DNA of 64,000 nt from Nocardioides kribbensis (GCF_015070375.1 NZ_JADCLL010000006.1:277100-341099); one strand, 5' to 3'. Shown: positions 37,309 through 46,059, numbered from the stretch's first letter. Notes: generated from the letters alone by a model not told the origin. Made by a program: numbers and translations.

Positions 37309-38568
37309 TCAGCGGGCGGCGGGCTCGGTGACCGGCAGCTCGAGCACACGGGTCAGCAGGGCGCGGGCCTCGGCGCGCTCACCGGCGTCGCGCAGGTGGG
37401 CCGCGGCGTCCTCGGCGGTGCGCACCGCCAGCTCGACGTCGACGGGGCCGGCGGCGAGGAGCAGCCGCGCGCAGACCCGCGGCGGGCAGCCGGACTCGAG
37501 CGCGGCCACGGCGAGACGGTGCAGCAGGCCGGCGCGCACCGCGGGCGGCACGGTCTGCTCGACCAGGCGCCGCACGGCGTCGTGACGGTAGGCGACCCCC
37601 TCGGGTCCCTCGCGCAGCAGGCCGGCCGCGACCCCGGCGCTCTGCCAGCCCGCCCCCAGGGCGTGGTCGAGCAGCCCCCTCGGCGCGCCCGCCCCGGCCA
37701 GCGCGAGCACGGCCCAGGCGTCCAGGTCGCGGTCGCCGCCCCCGGCCACGACCCCGCCGACGACGACGGGCAGCACGTCCTCGAGACGGATCGCGGTCTG
37801 CGACGGGTCGGGCGCCCAGCGCACGAGGTCGAGGGCCGCGCGGGCGTCGGGCAGGTCGAGCAGCGCCGTCAGGCGACCGGGCTCGCCGCCGCTGGCGCGG
37901 GCGTAGCCGGCGGCCAGCGAGGAGCCCGGCTCGACCTGCTCCCCCAGCGCCCGCGACACCACCTCGGCGACCGCGGCCCGGTCGAGGCCGGGCAGGTCGA
38001 GGACGCGCGCGCCGGGGACGTCCTCGAGCGCGGGCACGGCACCGTGGGCGCCGACGACGACGGCGACGCCGGACTCCCGCGCCGCGACCGCGAGCAGCGA
38101 CTGGGCGGTGGGGCCGAGCAGGTGGGCGTCGTCGACCACGAGCACGACCGGGGAGCCGGGGGCGATCCCGCCCGGGCCGGGCAGGGCGCAGACGCCGCGG
38201 CCGGCGAGGCGGCGGCTCACCTCGTCGGCGTCGGCGGGACGCACCAGCGCGGGGCGGCCGTCGAGCTCGCCGAGGAGGGTGTCGAGCACGCCCACGTCGT
38301 CGGCGGCCCAGCGGTCGGCGGCCGTGGCGAGGCAGCGGACGCCGGTGGCCGCGGCCAGGGGCACCACGGTGGCCAGGGCCGCCGAGACCCCGGTGCCCGG
38401 TCGCCCGCGCAGCACGAGCACCCCGGAGCTGTGCACGGCGTCGGCGATCTCGGGCAGCAGGTGGGTGCGGCCCGGCAGGGCCGACGGGAGCGAGGCGGCG
38501 GACCCGCCTGCGCCGGCTGTGGTGGACGGTGTCGCCCTCGCGGACGCCGCGGCGTGCTGCTCGCTCAT
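37309..38568 (-). CDS. LuxR/LAL-like P-loop ATPase lacking a DNA-binding domain
   Basis: A 419-residue protein with a Walker [18 protein letters not shown], Walker [12 protein letters not shown] and a winged-helix-like region typical of the STAND/LAL ATPase module ([16 protein letters not shown] at the start resembles LPGR-type AAA_16 domains). Full LAL regulators are about 900 residues and end in a LuxR helix-turn-helix; this one stops after the ATPase and a short helical repeat, so it cannot bind DNA by that route. ATG 38568 follows GGGGGGAG. Role unknown; possibly signalling. Confidence 0.75.
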   Translation of the reverse strand: MSEQHAAASARATPSTTAGAGGSAASLPSALPGRTHLLPEIADAVHSSGVLVLRGRPGTGVSAALATVVPLAAATGVRCLATAADRWAADDVGVLDTLLGELDGRPALVRPADADEVSRRLAGRGVCALPGPGGIAPGSPVVLVVDDAHLLGPTAQSLLAVAARESGVAVVVGAHGAVPALEDVPGARVLDLPGLDRAAVAEVVSRALGEQVEPGSSLAAGYARASGGEPGRLTALLDLPDARAALDLVRWAPDPSQTAIRLEDVLPVVVGGVVAGGGDRDLDAWAVLALAGAGAPRGLLDHALGAGWQSAGVAAGLLREGPEGVAYRHDAVRRLVEQTVPPAVRAGLLHRLAVAALESGCPPRVCARLLLAAGPVDVELAVRTAEDAAAHLRDAGERAEARALLTRVLELPVTEPAAR

Positions 38569-38769
38569 GGCTCCCCCCGAAGCGCCGGCTCGTCCGACCC
38601 CCCGCCGGACGTCTCCAGGTTAAGCCCCACGGCGGCGAGCACCACACCGCCTCCCCAGGATCGGGGTCGGGGCGGGTGGCAGCGCGCCTCGCCCGCGGTG
38701 GCGGGCGCTGCCGTCCGGGGTCGTGGACCGCGGACGAGCCGCGGGGCGGGCCCGCCTAGGCTTGCCGCC

Positions 38770-39747
38770 GTGACTGAGGCCAACGACCCGACCGCCACCC
38801 CGACCCGCGCCTGGGCCCACGGCCTGGCGACCGTGACGAGCGACGACACCGTGCTGGACGTGTGGTTCCCCGAGCCCCGCCTCGGTGACACCCCGGCCGA
38901 CGCGACCGCCCCGCGCGAGCTCACCGACCTGGTCGGCGGCGACGAGGCCCGTGGCGTGCGCCGTGAGGTGCGCCTGGTCGAGATCGCCGACCTGCAGGCC
39001 GAGCCGACCTCCACCGAGGACGTCTGGCTGCGTCTGCACCTGCTGTCCTCCCGCCTGGTGCGCCCCCACACGATCTCGATGGCCGGCGTCTTCGGCCACC
39101 TGGCCAACGTCGTGTGGACCTCCGCCGGTCCCTGCGCCGTGCAGGGCTTCGAGCTGACCCGCGCCCGGCTGAAGGCCCGCGGCCAGCACGTCACCGTCTT
39201 CGGGATCGACAAGTTCCCGCGCCTGGTCGACTACGTCGTGCCCGCCGGCGTGCGCATCGCCGACGCCGACCGCGTGCGACTGGGCGCCCACCTCGCCGAG
39301 GGCACCACCGTCATGCACGAGGGCTTCGTGAACTTCAACGCCGGCACGCTCGGCGCCAGCATGGTCGAGGGCCGCATCTCCGCCGGCGTGGTGGTCGGCG
39401 ACGGCTCCGACGTCGGCGGCGGCGCCTCGATCATGGGCACGCTCTCCGGCGGCGGCACCCAGGTCATCTCGCTGGGCGAGCGCTGCCTGCTCGGCGCCAA
39501 TGCCGGCATCGGCATCTCGCTCGGCGACGACTGCGTGGTCGAGGCCGGCTGCTACGTCACCGCCGGCACCAAGGTGACCCTGGTCGGCGAGCGCGACGAG
39601 GCCGGCGAGCCCCGCGTGGTGAAGGCCCTCGAGCTCTCCGGCTCCGACAACGTGCTCTTCCGCCGCAACTCCGTCTCCGGCGCCGTCGAGGCCGTCGCCC
39701 GCACCGGGCAGGGCATCGCGCTCAACGCCGACCTGCACGCCAACTGA
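38770..39747 (+). CDS. dapD: 2,3,4,5-tetrahydropyridine-2,6-dicarboxylate N-succinyltransferase
   Basis: DapD transfers succinyl from succinyl-CoA to tetrahydrodipicolinate in diaminopimelate/lysine synthesis. The 325-residue sequence has the actinobacterial N-terminal domain ([21 protein letters not shown]) and a left-handed beta-helix of hexapeptide repeats ([60 protein letters not shown]). GTG 38770 follows TAGGCT with a 7-nt spacer (leaderless). It works with dapE at 25.1-26.2 kb and dapC at 51.8-52.9 kb. Confidence 0.96.
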   Translation: MTEANDPTATPTRAWAHGLATVTSDDTVLDVWFPEPRLGDTPADATAPRELTDLVGGDEARGVRREVRLVEIADLQAEPTSTEDVWLRLHLLSSRLVRPHTISMAGVFGHLANVVWTSAGPCAVQGFELTRARLKARGQHVTVFGIDKFPRLVDYVVPAGVRIADADRVRLGAHLAEGTTVMHEGFVNFNAGTLGASMVEGRISAGVVVGDGSDVGGGASIMGTLSGGGTQVISLGERCLLGANAGIGISLGDDCVVEAGCYVTAGTKVTLVGERDEAGEPRVVKALELSGSDNVLFRRNSVSGAVEAVARTGQGIALNADLHAN

Positions 39748-39823
39748 GGCGCGGTCGAGGACCCACAGCCGCCGACCGGCGCGTTCTCAGGTGGTTCTTG
39801 GCCGGTCCCAGGAGAATCGACCC

Positions 39824-40792
39824 ATGAGGACCTCCGTGATCGCCGCGGGCTCCGCCGTGGCCGCGCTGGGGGTCGTGGGGGCCGTCGGCTACGGCGTCTA
39901 CCAGGAGGTGGCGCCGTCGCTCGACGGCGACACCTGCGTCGCCACCGTCGACGGCCGCTCGGTCGAGCTGAGCGTGGAGCAGGCCGAGAACGCCTCGCTC
40001 ATCGTCGCGACCGCCGTGCGCCGCGGCATGCCCGCCCGCGCCGCGTCGATCGCCCTGGCCACGGCCTACCAGGAGTCGAAGATCGTCAACATCGACTACG
40101 GCGACCGCGACTCCGTCGGCCTCTTCCAGCAGCGCCCCTCGCAGGGCTGGGGCACCGTGGAGCAGATCCTCGACCCGACCTACGCCACCAACGCCTTCTA
40201 CGACGAGCTCGAGGAGGTCGACGGCTACGAGTCGATGGAGATCACCGTCGCCGCCCAGGCCGTGCAGCGCTCGGCCTTCCCCGATGCCTACGCCGACCAC
40301 GAGGACGACGCCCGCGTCATCGCCTCGGCGCTGACCGGCAACTCGCCGGCCGCCTTCACCTGCGAGAGCGACGACTCCGCCGAGCCCGCCTCCGACACCC
40401 TCGGCGACAACGGCCTGGTCGCCCGCGCCGAGCGGGTGCGCCGCGACGTCGACCGCCACTTCGGCCGCCAGGCCGTCGGCGGCTTCGCCCCCGGCGGGGT
40501 CAGCACCGGCCACATGGAGGGCTCGGCGCACTACGAGGGCCGCGCCGTCGACCTGTTCTACCGCCCGGTGAACCCGACCAACCTGGTGCGCGGCTGGGCG
40601 GTGGCGCAGTACCTCGTCGCGCAGGCCGAGCGCCTCGACGTCGCCACCGTCATCTACGACGCGAAGATCTGGACCTCCGGGCGCGCCGACGAGGGGTGGC
40701 GCGACTACACCCCCGACACCTCCGGCCGCTCCCCCGAGACCGCCGCGATCCTGGAGCACCGCGACCACGTGCACGTCGACGTCCTCGACTGA
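39824..40792 (+). CDS. Exported cell-wall protein with lysozyme-like and ARB_07466-like domains
   Basis: A 322-residue protein anchored or secreted by an N-terminal hydrophobic segment (TSVIAAGSAVAALGVVGAVGYGVYQ). The first half has a lysozyme/transglycosylase-like stretch ALATAYQESKIVNI...DSVGLFQQRPSQGWGT. The second half (about 195-322; GHMEGSAHYEGRAVDLF, WAVAQYLVAQAERLDVATVIY, and a terminal HRDHVHVDVLD) matches the ARB_07466-like C-terminal domain, a D-Ala-D-Ala carboxypeptidase-like fold. Peptidoglycan binding or cleavage is likely. ATG 39824 follows CAGGAGAA. The SagB-like gene starts 2 nt after its stop. Confidence 0.82.
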   Translation: MRTSVIAAGSAVAALGVVGAVGYGVYQEVAPSLDGDTCVATVDGRSVELSVEQAENASLIVATAVRRGMPARAASIALATAYQESKIVNIDYGDRDSVGLFQQRPSQGWGTVEQILDPTYATNAFYDELEEVDGYESMEITVAAQAVQRSAFPDAYADHEDDARVIASALTGNSPAAFTCESDDSAEPASDTLGDNGLVARAERVRRDVDRHFGRQAVGGFAPGGVSTGHMEGSAHYEGRAVDLFYRPVNPTNLVRGWAVAQYLVAQAERLDVATVIYDAKIWTSGRADEGWRDYTPDTSGRSPETAAILEHRDHVHVDVLD

Positions 40793-40794
40793 GC

Positions 40795-41589
40795 GTGAGC
40801 GCCGCGCAGCCCCCGACCGACCCGTCGTCCGACCGCGCCCCCACCCTCCGGGCCGTACGCCGACTCCACGACGAGCTGTCCCGCACCGCCACCGGGGGAC
40901 GCGTCGACCCGCGGGGCGCGGGGCCCCACGCCCCGCCCGCGGCGTCGGGGACCCACCCGCTGCCGCCGGCCGCCGACCTCCCGGCCGGCCCCGGCCTCGG
41001 CGCGCTGCTGGCCCGGCGGCGCTCGTCGTACTCCTTCGGCGCCGGGCAGCCGACGGCCCTCGACCTGGCGACCCTGCTGCGCTGGGCGCTCGGGCCGCAG
41101 CGCGAGATCCCGCTCCCCGACGGGGGCACCCACACGGCGAGCACCGCTCCGTCGGCCGGCGGGCTCGCGTCGGTGGACCCGTGGCTGGTCGTGCGGGGCG
41201 AGGGCGAGCTGCCGCGCGGGGTGCACCGCGTGGAGCTGCGCGAGACTCCGGCCCGCCTGGAGACCGTCAGGGCCGGTGACCCGACCGCGTGGCTCGAGCG
41301 CGCCCTCGACCAGCCGGAGCTCGCGCGGCGCGCCACGGTGCTCGTCGTGCTGGTGGCACGCCTCGACGTCGCGATGACCCGCTACCCCGCGAGGCACTAC
41401 CGCACCGTGCACGTCGACGCCGGCGTGGCGCTGCAGAACCTCTACCTGACCTCCGCCGCGCTGGGCCTGCCGTGCTGTGCGGTGATGGGCTTCGACGACG
41501 ACGCGACGAGCGCGCTGCTGGGCCTCGACGACCTCCCGGGCGTCTTCCCCGCCGTCGCCTTCGCCCTCGGCTCCGCCGTCGAGCGGTGA
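40795..41589 (+). CDS. SagB-type FMN dehydrogenase (azoline oxidase-like nitroreductase)
   Basis: A 264-residue nitroreductase-fold protein with the SagB/ThcOx pattern: RRRSSYSFG (74-82), TAPSAGGL (117-124), HYRTVHVDAGVALQNL (201-216) and GLPCCAVMGFDDDATSALLG (224-243). SagB enzymes oxidise azolines made by YcaO cyclodehydratases to azoles with FMN. The only YcaO gene in the window is 8 kb away, on the far side of the metal-chelate importer, and I place both in one system (inference). GTG 40795 lies 2 nt after the preceding stop, so it may share that transcript. A 13-bp repeat runs through its stop codon. Confidence 0.85.
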   Translation: MSAAQPPTDPSSDRAPTLRAVRRLHDELSRTATGGRVDPRGAGPHAPPAASGTHPLPPAADLPAGPGLGALLARRRSSYSFGAGQPTALDLATLLRWALGPQREIPLPDGGTHTASTAPSAGGLASVDPWLVVRGEGELPRGVHRVELRETPARLETVRAGDPTAWLERALDQPELARRATVLVVLVARLDVAMTRYPARHYRTVHVDAGVALQNLYLTSAALGLPCCAVMGFDDDATSALLGLDDLPGVFPAVAFALGSAVER

Positions 41590-41655
41590 CGTCGAGCGGT
41601 GACGTCGAGCGGTGACGCCGAGCGGTGACGCCGAGCGGTGACGTCGAGCCGGTGG
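41578..41655. repeat. 13-bp tandem repeat, six units
   Basis: Units of GTCGAGCGGTGAC or its T-to-C variant run from 41578, the sixth being degenerate. The first unit contains the last codons and TGA of the SagB-like gene. Because 13 is not a multiple of 3, the GGTGAC units place stops in all plus-strand frames. It fills the gap to the convergent importer ATPase gene. Confidence 0.85.
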
Positions 41656-41659
41656 TCCC

Positions 41660-42553
41660 TCAGAGCGCGAGGAAGAGCGGTCGGCCGGTGACGGGGTCCT
41701 CGACGACGCGGGCCTCGACCTCGAAGACCTCGCGCAGGACCTCGGCGGTGACGACGGCGGCCGGCGGGCCGTCGGCGATGATGCGTCCCCCGCGCAGCGC
41801 GACCACGCGGTCGGCGTAGCGCGCGGCCTGGTTGAGGTCGTGGAGCACCATCACCACCGTCATCGCGTGCTCGTCGCGCAGCCGGCCGACGAGGTCCATG
41901 AGGTCGATCTGGTGGCGCACGTCGAGGTAGGTCGTGGGCTCGTCGAGCAGCAGCAGGTCGGTCTCCTGCGCCAGCGCCATGGCGATCCAGGCCCGCTGCC
42001 GCTCCCCGCCCGAGAGCGAGTCGAGCCGCCGGTCGGCCAGCGCACCCACCCCGGCCAGCGACAGGGCGCGCTCCATCGCCGCGTCGTCGCGGCGCCGCAG
42101 CATCGCCCACGGCCCCAGCTGGGGGTAGCGGCCCTGCTCGACGAGCTCGCGCACCGTGGCCCCGGCCGGGGCGACCGCGCTCTGCGGCAGCAGGGCCAGC
42201 TGCCGGGCGACCTCCACGCTCGACCAGTCGCCCAGCGCCCGGCCGCGCAGCCGCACCTCACCGGCCCGCGGACGCTGCACCCGCGCCAGGGTGGTCAGCA
42301 GCGTCGACTTGCCCGAGCCGTTGGGGCCGACCAGCGCCGTCACCGTGCCGGGCTCCACCGCCAGGCTCAGCCCGCTGAGGACGTCGTCGCGTCGGTAGCC
42401 GACGCTCAGGTCGACCGCTTCGAGCGAGGGCCCCGGGGCCGGGGGTGGTGCGCCGTCCGCCGACACGGCCGACGCGGCCGACGACGCGGCTGACGGGGCG
42501 ATCGACGGGGCGGCGGAGGGCGGGGTGGGAGGACGCGGGGTCGAGGCGGTCAT
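41660..42553 (-). CDS. FecE-type ABC transporter ATP-binding protein
   Basis: A 297-residue ATPase of the siderophore/heme/cobalamin import class. A Pro/Ala-rich N-terminal extension (about 45 residues) precedes Walker A LVGPNGSGKSTLLTTLARV, the Q-loop PQSAVAPAGATVRELVEQGRYPQ typical of FecE/FepC, the signature LSGGERQRAWIAMALAQ and Walker B LLLLDEPTTYLD. ATG 42553 overlaps the upstream permease stop (ATGA). It is the last gene of the minus-strand importer operon. Confidence 0.94.
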   Translation of the reverse strand: MTASTPRPPTPPSAAPSIAPSAASSAASAVSADGAPPPAPGPSLEAVDLSVGYRRDDVLSGLSLAVEPGTVTALVGPNGSGKSTLLTTLARVQRPRAGEVRLRGRALGDWSSVEVARQLALLPQSAVAPAGATVRELVEQGRYPQLGPWAMLRRRDDAAMERALSLAGVGALADRRLDSLSGGERQRAWIAMALAQETDLLLLDEPTTYLDVRHQIDLMDLVGRLRDEHAMTVVMVLHDLNQAARYADRVVALRGGRIIADGPPAAVVTAEVLREVFEVEARVVEDPVTGRPLFLAL

Positions 42554-43650
42554 CGGCGCTCCTGGCGGACGAGTCGGACGAGCAGCGGCGCCCCGAGCAG
42601 GGCGGTGACGGCGCCGACCGGCACGCCGGCCACCGAGCGCCCACCGAGGGGCAGGTCGAGGGAGACGGCGAAGGCGAGCAGGTCGGAGGTCGAGAGCAGC
42701 AGGGCGCCGAGGGCTGTGGCCACCGGCACCAGCAGGCGGTGGTCGCTGCCCACGAGCAGCCGTGCGACGTGGGGTGCGACGAGGCCGACGAAGGCCACCG
42801 CGCCCGCCGCGGCGATCGCCGCGGCCGCGGCGGCCACGGCCACGGCCAGCACGGCGCCGCGCGCCAGGGCCGGGCGCAGCCCGAGGGTGGTGGTGGCGAC
42901 GTCGCCGAGGGCCAGGACGTTCATCACCGGGGCGAGCAGCCAGCCGAGCAGCGGCAGCACCAGCAGCCAGGGCCACAGCGCCGCCCAGTCGCCGCTCGTG
43001 CGGGCGTTGAGCGACCCCACCAGCCAGCGCAGCACCGTGCCCATCGGCTGGGAGTCGACGACCAGCACCATCGAGGTCAGGGCCGACAGCACGGCACCCA
43101 GCAGGATCCCGGTGACGGCCAGCGAGCGGCGCCCCAGCAGCCACAGCAGCAACCCCGCGAGCAGCGCGCCGCCGAGGGCGACGGCGTAGGTCGCGCCGTG
43201 GCCCGGCACCAGCACCAGCGACACCACGACGGCCAGGGCCGCCCCGGCGCCGATGCCGGTGGTCGCCGGCTCGGCCAGCGGGTTGCGCACCACCGACTGC
43301 ACCAGCACCCCCGAGAGCGCGAGCAGCGCGCCCGCGCCGAGGCCCACCAGCACGCGCGGCAGCCGGAAGCGGAGCACGATGAGGTCGTAGGCGGGCTCGC
43401 CGGACCCGCCCGTGAGCGCGCGCAGCACCTCGCGGGCCGGCACCTCCGAGCGTCCGACGAGCAGGTGGGCCGTCACGAGCGCCGCCACGGCCAGGGCGAC
43501 CGCCGACGCGACGGCCAGCACCCCGGCGGGCGCGCCGAGGCCACCGGGCCGGCGAGCACCGCCGCCCCCGCTGCGCCCGCCGGGGCGGCCGGGGCGGCGG
43601 CGTCCCTCACGCTCCGCGCCGTCCGTCGTCGGCTCCCGCAGCGCGCTCAC
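42550..43650 (-). CDS. FecCD-type metal-chelate ABC permease
   Basis: A 366-residue permease with about ten membrane segments and the family motifs FRLPRVLVGLGAGALLALSGVLVQSVVRNPLAEP (start of the core) and VGLVAPHVARLLVGSDHR. GTG 43650 overlaps the stop of the next permease (GTGA). It probably forms the membrane channel as a heterodimer with that permease. Family members import ferric siderophores, heme or cobalamin. Confidence 0.93.
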   Translation of the reverse strand: MSALREPTTDGAEREGRRRPGRPGGRSGGGGARRPGGLGAPAGVLAVASAVALAVAALVTAHLLVGRSEVPAREVLRALTGGSGEPAYDLIVLRFRLPRVLVGLGAGALLALSGVLVQSVVRNPLAEPATTGIGAGAALAVVVSLVLVPGHGATYAVALGGALLAGLLLWLLGRRSLAVTGILLGAVLSALTSMVLVVDSQPMGTVLRWLVGSLNARTSGDWAALWPWLLVLPLLGWLLAPVMNVLALGDVATTTLGLRPALARGAVLAVAVAAAAAAIAAAGAVAFVGLVAPHVARLLVGSDHRLLVPVATALGALLLSTSDLLAFAVSLDLPLGGRSVAGVPVGAVTALLGAPLLVRLVRQERR

Positions 43651-44693
43651 CGGCCCCTCCGCCCGGCCAGCGCCAGCAGCAGGGCGGGTACGCCGACGAG
43701 GGTGGTGGCGACGCCGACGGGCACCTCGACGGGGTAGAGCACCAGCCGGCACACGAGGTCGGCGGCGACCAGCAGTGCGGCCCCGACCAGCGGGGCCACC
43801 CAGAAGGTGCGGCGCGTGCCGGTGCCCACCAGCCGCCGCGCGACGTGGGGCGCGAGCAGCGCGACGTAGGCCACCGGGCCGCAGACGGCCGCGCTGGCCG
43901 CCGCGAGCAGCGCGGCGACGACCAGGGCGAGCACGCGGGTGCGCACGACCGGCACGCCGAGCCCCGTGGCGACCTCGTCTCCCAGCGCCAGCGTGGCCAC
44001 GCGACTGCGGAGCAGGGCGGCGGCGAGCAGCCCGAGGCCGATCCACGGGGCGACGGCCTCGAGGTGGGGCCAGCCGCGGGCGGCCAGGCTGCCGAGCAGG
44101 TAGCGGAAGAGCAGCACGACGTCGCCCTCGGTGCCGAGCCCCACGAGCGCGACGACGAGCCCCGCGCCGGCGGCCGAGACCGCGGCGCCCACCAGCAGGA
44201 CGTGCTCGGGGTCGCGCGTCGCCCCGATCGCGAGGAGCACCATCGCCCCGGCGACGAGCGCCCCCAGCAGCGCGGCGTACGGCGCGAGGGCCAGCGGCAC
44301 CTGCAGCCCCAGCACCACCACCGCCGTCATGACGACCGCGGCCCCGGCCGAGACGCCGAGCAGCTCGGGCCCGGCCACCGGGTTGCGCAGGGAGTCCTGC
44401 AGCAGCAGCCCGGAGACCGCGAGCGCGGCGCCGCACCCGGCGCCGAGCAGCGCGCGCGGCAGCCGCACGTCGGCCACGACGACGTGGGCGGGGTCGCCCG
44501 CGTCGAGCAGCGCCCCGAGCGCACGCACCGGGCCGAGGGTCGGCTCCCCGAGGCTGAGCGCGGCCACCCCGACCAGTGCGAGCAGCGCGACCGTGAGCGC
44601 GACGGCCCGGGGCAGAGCCCGGGAGGGCGGACGACGCCGCGCCGTGGTCGTCCGTGGGACCGGACCGTCGGTCCACTTGGGAATGGTTATCAT
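43647..44693 (-). CDS. FecCD-type metal-chelate ABC permease
   Basis: A permease of about 348 residues with VRLPRALLGAGCGAALAVSGLLLQDSLRNPVAGPELLGVSAGAA and VALLAPHVARRLVGTGTRR. ATG 44693 is used; ATG 44699 adds two residues. A GATAGT -10-like box lies just upstream, and a Fur-box-like sequence (44678-44692) overlaps the start region, so metal repression of the whole importer operon is likely. It is divergent from the substrate-binding lipoprotein gene, 31 bp away. Confidence 0.92.
   Translation of the reverse strand: MITIPKWTDGPVPRTTTARRRPPSRALPRAVALTVALLALVGVAALSLGEPTLGPVRALGALLDAGDPAHVVVADVRLPRALLGAGCGAALAVSGLLLQDSLRNPVAGPELLGVSAGAAVVMTAVVVLGLQVPLALAPYAALLGALVAGAMVLLAIGATRDPEHVLLVGAAVSAAGAGLVVALVGLGTEGDVVLLFRYLLGSLAARGWPHLEAVAPWIGLGLLAAALLRSRVATLALGDEVATGLGVPVVRTRVLALVVAALLAAASAAVCGPVAYVALLAPHVARRLVGTGTRRTFWVAPLVGAALLVAADLVCRLVLYPVEVPVGVATTLVGVPALLLALAGRRGR
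44678..44692 (-). promoter_or_regulatory. Fur-family box in importer divergent region
   Basis: On the minus strand the 15-mer TGATAACCATTCCCA matches the perfect box at 45787-45801 at 12 of 15 positions. It covers the start of the importer permease gene and is 33 bp before the substrate-binding lipoprotein gene, so it could control both. Confidence 0.6.
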
Positions 44694-44724
44694 TTGCATC
44701 CAACTATCGACCCCAGGAGCACCC

Positions 44725-45777
44725 GTGCGCAAACCCGTCCCCCACCGAGACGCCCCCACCGCCACCCTCGCCGACACCGCCGCCACCCTCGGCCGGGGCC
44801 CGCGCGGCGTCACCGCGCGCCGCCGCACGCGGCCCCTCGCCGCGCTGACCGTGCTCGCCGCGGCGGCCCTGGCCTCGGCGTGCAGCAGCGACCCGGGCAC
44901 CAGCACCGACGCCGCCCAGGACCCGGGCGCCGGCGACACGGCGAGCGTCGACAGCGGCCCCGTGAGCGCCACCGACGACACGGGGGCCGCCATCGAGCTC
45001 GCGCAGCCCGCGACCCGCGTGGCCTGCCTGACGATGATCTGCGTCGACGCCCTCACCGAGGTCGGGCTGACCCCGGTGGCCTACCGCGACGCCCTCGCGT
45101 TCGACGAGCGCTACGCCGGGCCCGACGCCGACATGCGCGAGATCACCGGGGGCTTCGGCGAGGAGAACGTCGAGGACATCGCGCTCGCCACCCCCGACCT
45201 GGTCATCGGCCTGGCCGGGGCCCAGGACGGCCTGCGCGAGGCGGTCGAGCAGATCGCGCCACTGATGCTCGTCGAGCCCCGGTCGTGGCAGGACTCGGTG
45301 GAGGTGCTGCGCACGGTCGGCGAGCTGACGGGCACCTCACAGGCCGCCGACGCGGCGGCCGAGGAGTTCACCGCACGGGTCGAGGAGGCCGCCGCCGAGC
45401 CGAGCGACCTGACGACCCTGTCGATATTCGGCGAGCCGGGCAGCCTCGGCGTCGACACCGTGGCCACCCCGGTGGGCTCGCTGCTCGACGAGATCAGCGA
45501 CTACCCCTGGCCGGCCGGCGACGACCCCTTCGCCACCGTCGCGGTGGAGCAGATCGCCGCCGAGGACCCCGACGTCGTCTTCGCCCAGACCTTCTCCGCC
45601 GGCGACGACACCGAGCCCCTGGCCGACCGACTGGCCGCCGACCCGCTGTGGCGGCGCCTGAGCGCGGCGCAGAGCGACCGCGTGGTCGAGGTCGACGCTC
45701 CCGTCTGGGCCACCGGACGCGGCACGGTGTCGCTCGGGATCGTGCTCGACCAGGCCCTCGCCGAGCTCGAGTCGTGA
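44725..45777 (+). CDS. Substrate-binding lipoprotein of metal-chelate ABC importer
   Basis: A 350-residue FecB/TroA-type binding protein. A long N-terminus with RRRTRP, a hydrophobic core and LASAC (Cys53) indicates lipoprotein export, possibly by Tat. The mature part shows two lobes joined by a long helix, with the entry sequence ATRVACLTMICVDALTEVGL containing an unusual Cys pair (about 101 and 106). GTG 44725 follows CAGGAG. It is divergent from the permeases and upstream of the RiPP-like precursor, whose Fur-like box follows 10 bp after this stop. Confidence 0.92.
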   Translation: MRKPVPHRDAPTATLADTAATLGRGPRGVTARRRTRPLAALTVLAAAALASACSSDPGTSTDAAQDPGAGDTASVDSGPVSATDDTGAAIELAQPATRVACLTMICVDALTEVGLTPVAYRDALAFDERYAGPDADMREITGGFGEENVEDIALATPDLVIGLAGAQDGLREAVEQIAPLMLVEPRSWQDSVEVLRTVGELTGTSQAADAAAEEFTARVEEAAAEPSDLTTLSIFGEPGSLGVDTVATPVGSLLDEISDYPWPAGDDPFATVAVEQIAAEDPDVVFAQTFSAGDDTEPLADRLAADPLWRRLSAAQSDRVVEVDAPVWATGRGTVSLGIVLDQALAELES

Positions 45778-45786
45778 ACCCGCAGT

Positions 45787-45801
45787 TGAGAATCATTCTC
45801 A
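45787..45801 (+). promoter_or_regulatory. Perfect 7-1-7 Fur-family box upstream of the peptide gene
   Basis: TGAGAAT-C-ATTCTCA is a perfect inverted repeat in the 112-bp gap before the small peptide gene. TTGAGA (45786-45791) and TTCGAT (45809-45814) with a 17-bp spacer give a plausible promoter that a repressor bound here would block. The form fits Fur or Zur; which metal cannot be read. Confidence 0.75.
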
Positions 45802-45889
45802 GTTCTGCTTCGATTCCTGCGCGGCCCCGTCCGGGGTCGCACCCCCCGACCGCTCATCGAGCCCGATGCTCACCGAGCAAGGAGAGTCC

Positions 45890-46015
45890 ATGAACGAGTT
45901 CTTCACCCCCCAGCAGGCCCGCGTCGCCCTCGCCACCCACTCGGCGACCCACAGCAACGCGCTCGTCGAGAACCCCTTCGACGAGGTCGAGACCGCCGAG
46001 GCCGGCGACAACTGA
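45890..46015 (+). CDS. 41-residue putative RiPP precursor peptide
   Basis: A short gene with an excellent AAGGAGAG ribosome-binding site, in front of a YcaO operon. The peptide begins MNEFFTPQQARVALA, carries a duplicated ATHSATHSN (about 15-23), then ENPFDEVETAEAGDN. It has no Cys; six Ser/Thr residues are available for oxazoline formation (T6, T16, S18, T20, S22, T35) and His17 and His21 flank them. Which part is leader and which is core is not clear. The Fur-family box upstream and the hairpins downstream suggest metal-regulated, high-level expression of the precursor relative to the enzymes. Confidence 0.75.
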   Translation: MNEFFTPQQARVALATHSATHSNALVENPFDEVETAEAGDN

Positions 46016-46021
46016 CCCACC

Positions 46022-46044
46022 GTCCCGCGCCAGCGGCGCGGGAC
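46022..46044 (+). terminator. Hairpin after the peptide gene
   Basis: GTCCCGCGCC (46022-46031), loop AGC, GGCGCGGGAC (46035-46044) form a perfect 10-bp stem starting 6 nt after the peptide stop. Partial termination here would give more precursor than enzyme message. Confidence 0.7.
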
Positions 46045-46059
46045 CACCGGCCACGCACG

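Noticed and set aside
40795..41589. Ordinary nitroreductase for xenobiotic reduction
   Set aside because: The RRSSYSFG, TAPSAGGL and GFDDDATSALLG segments follow the SagB/ThcOx pattern more closely than the NfsA/NfsB pattern, though this needs a profile search to settle.
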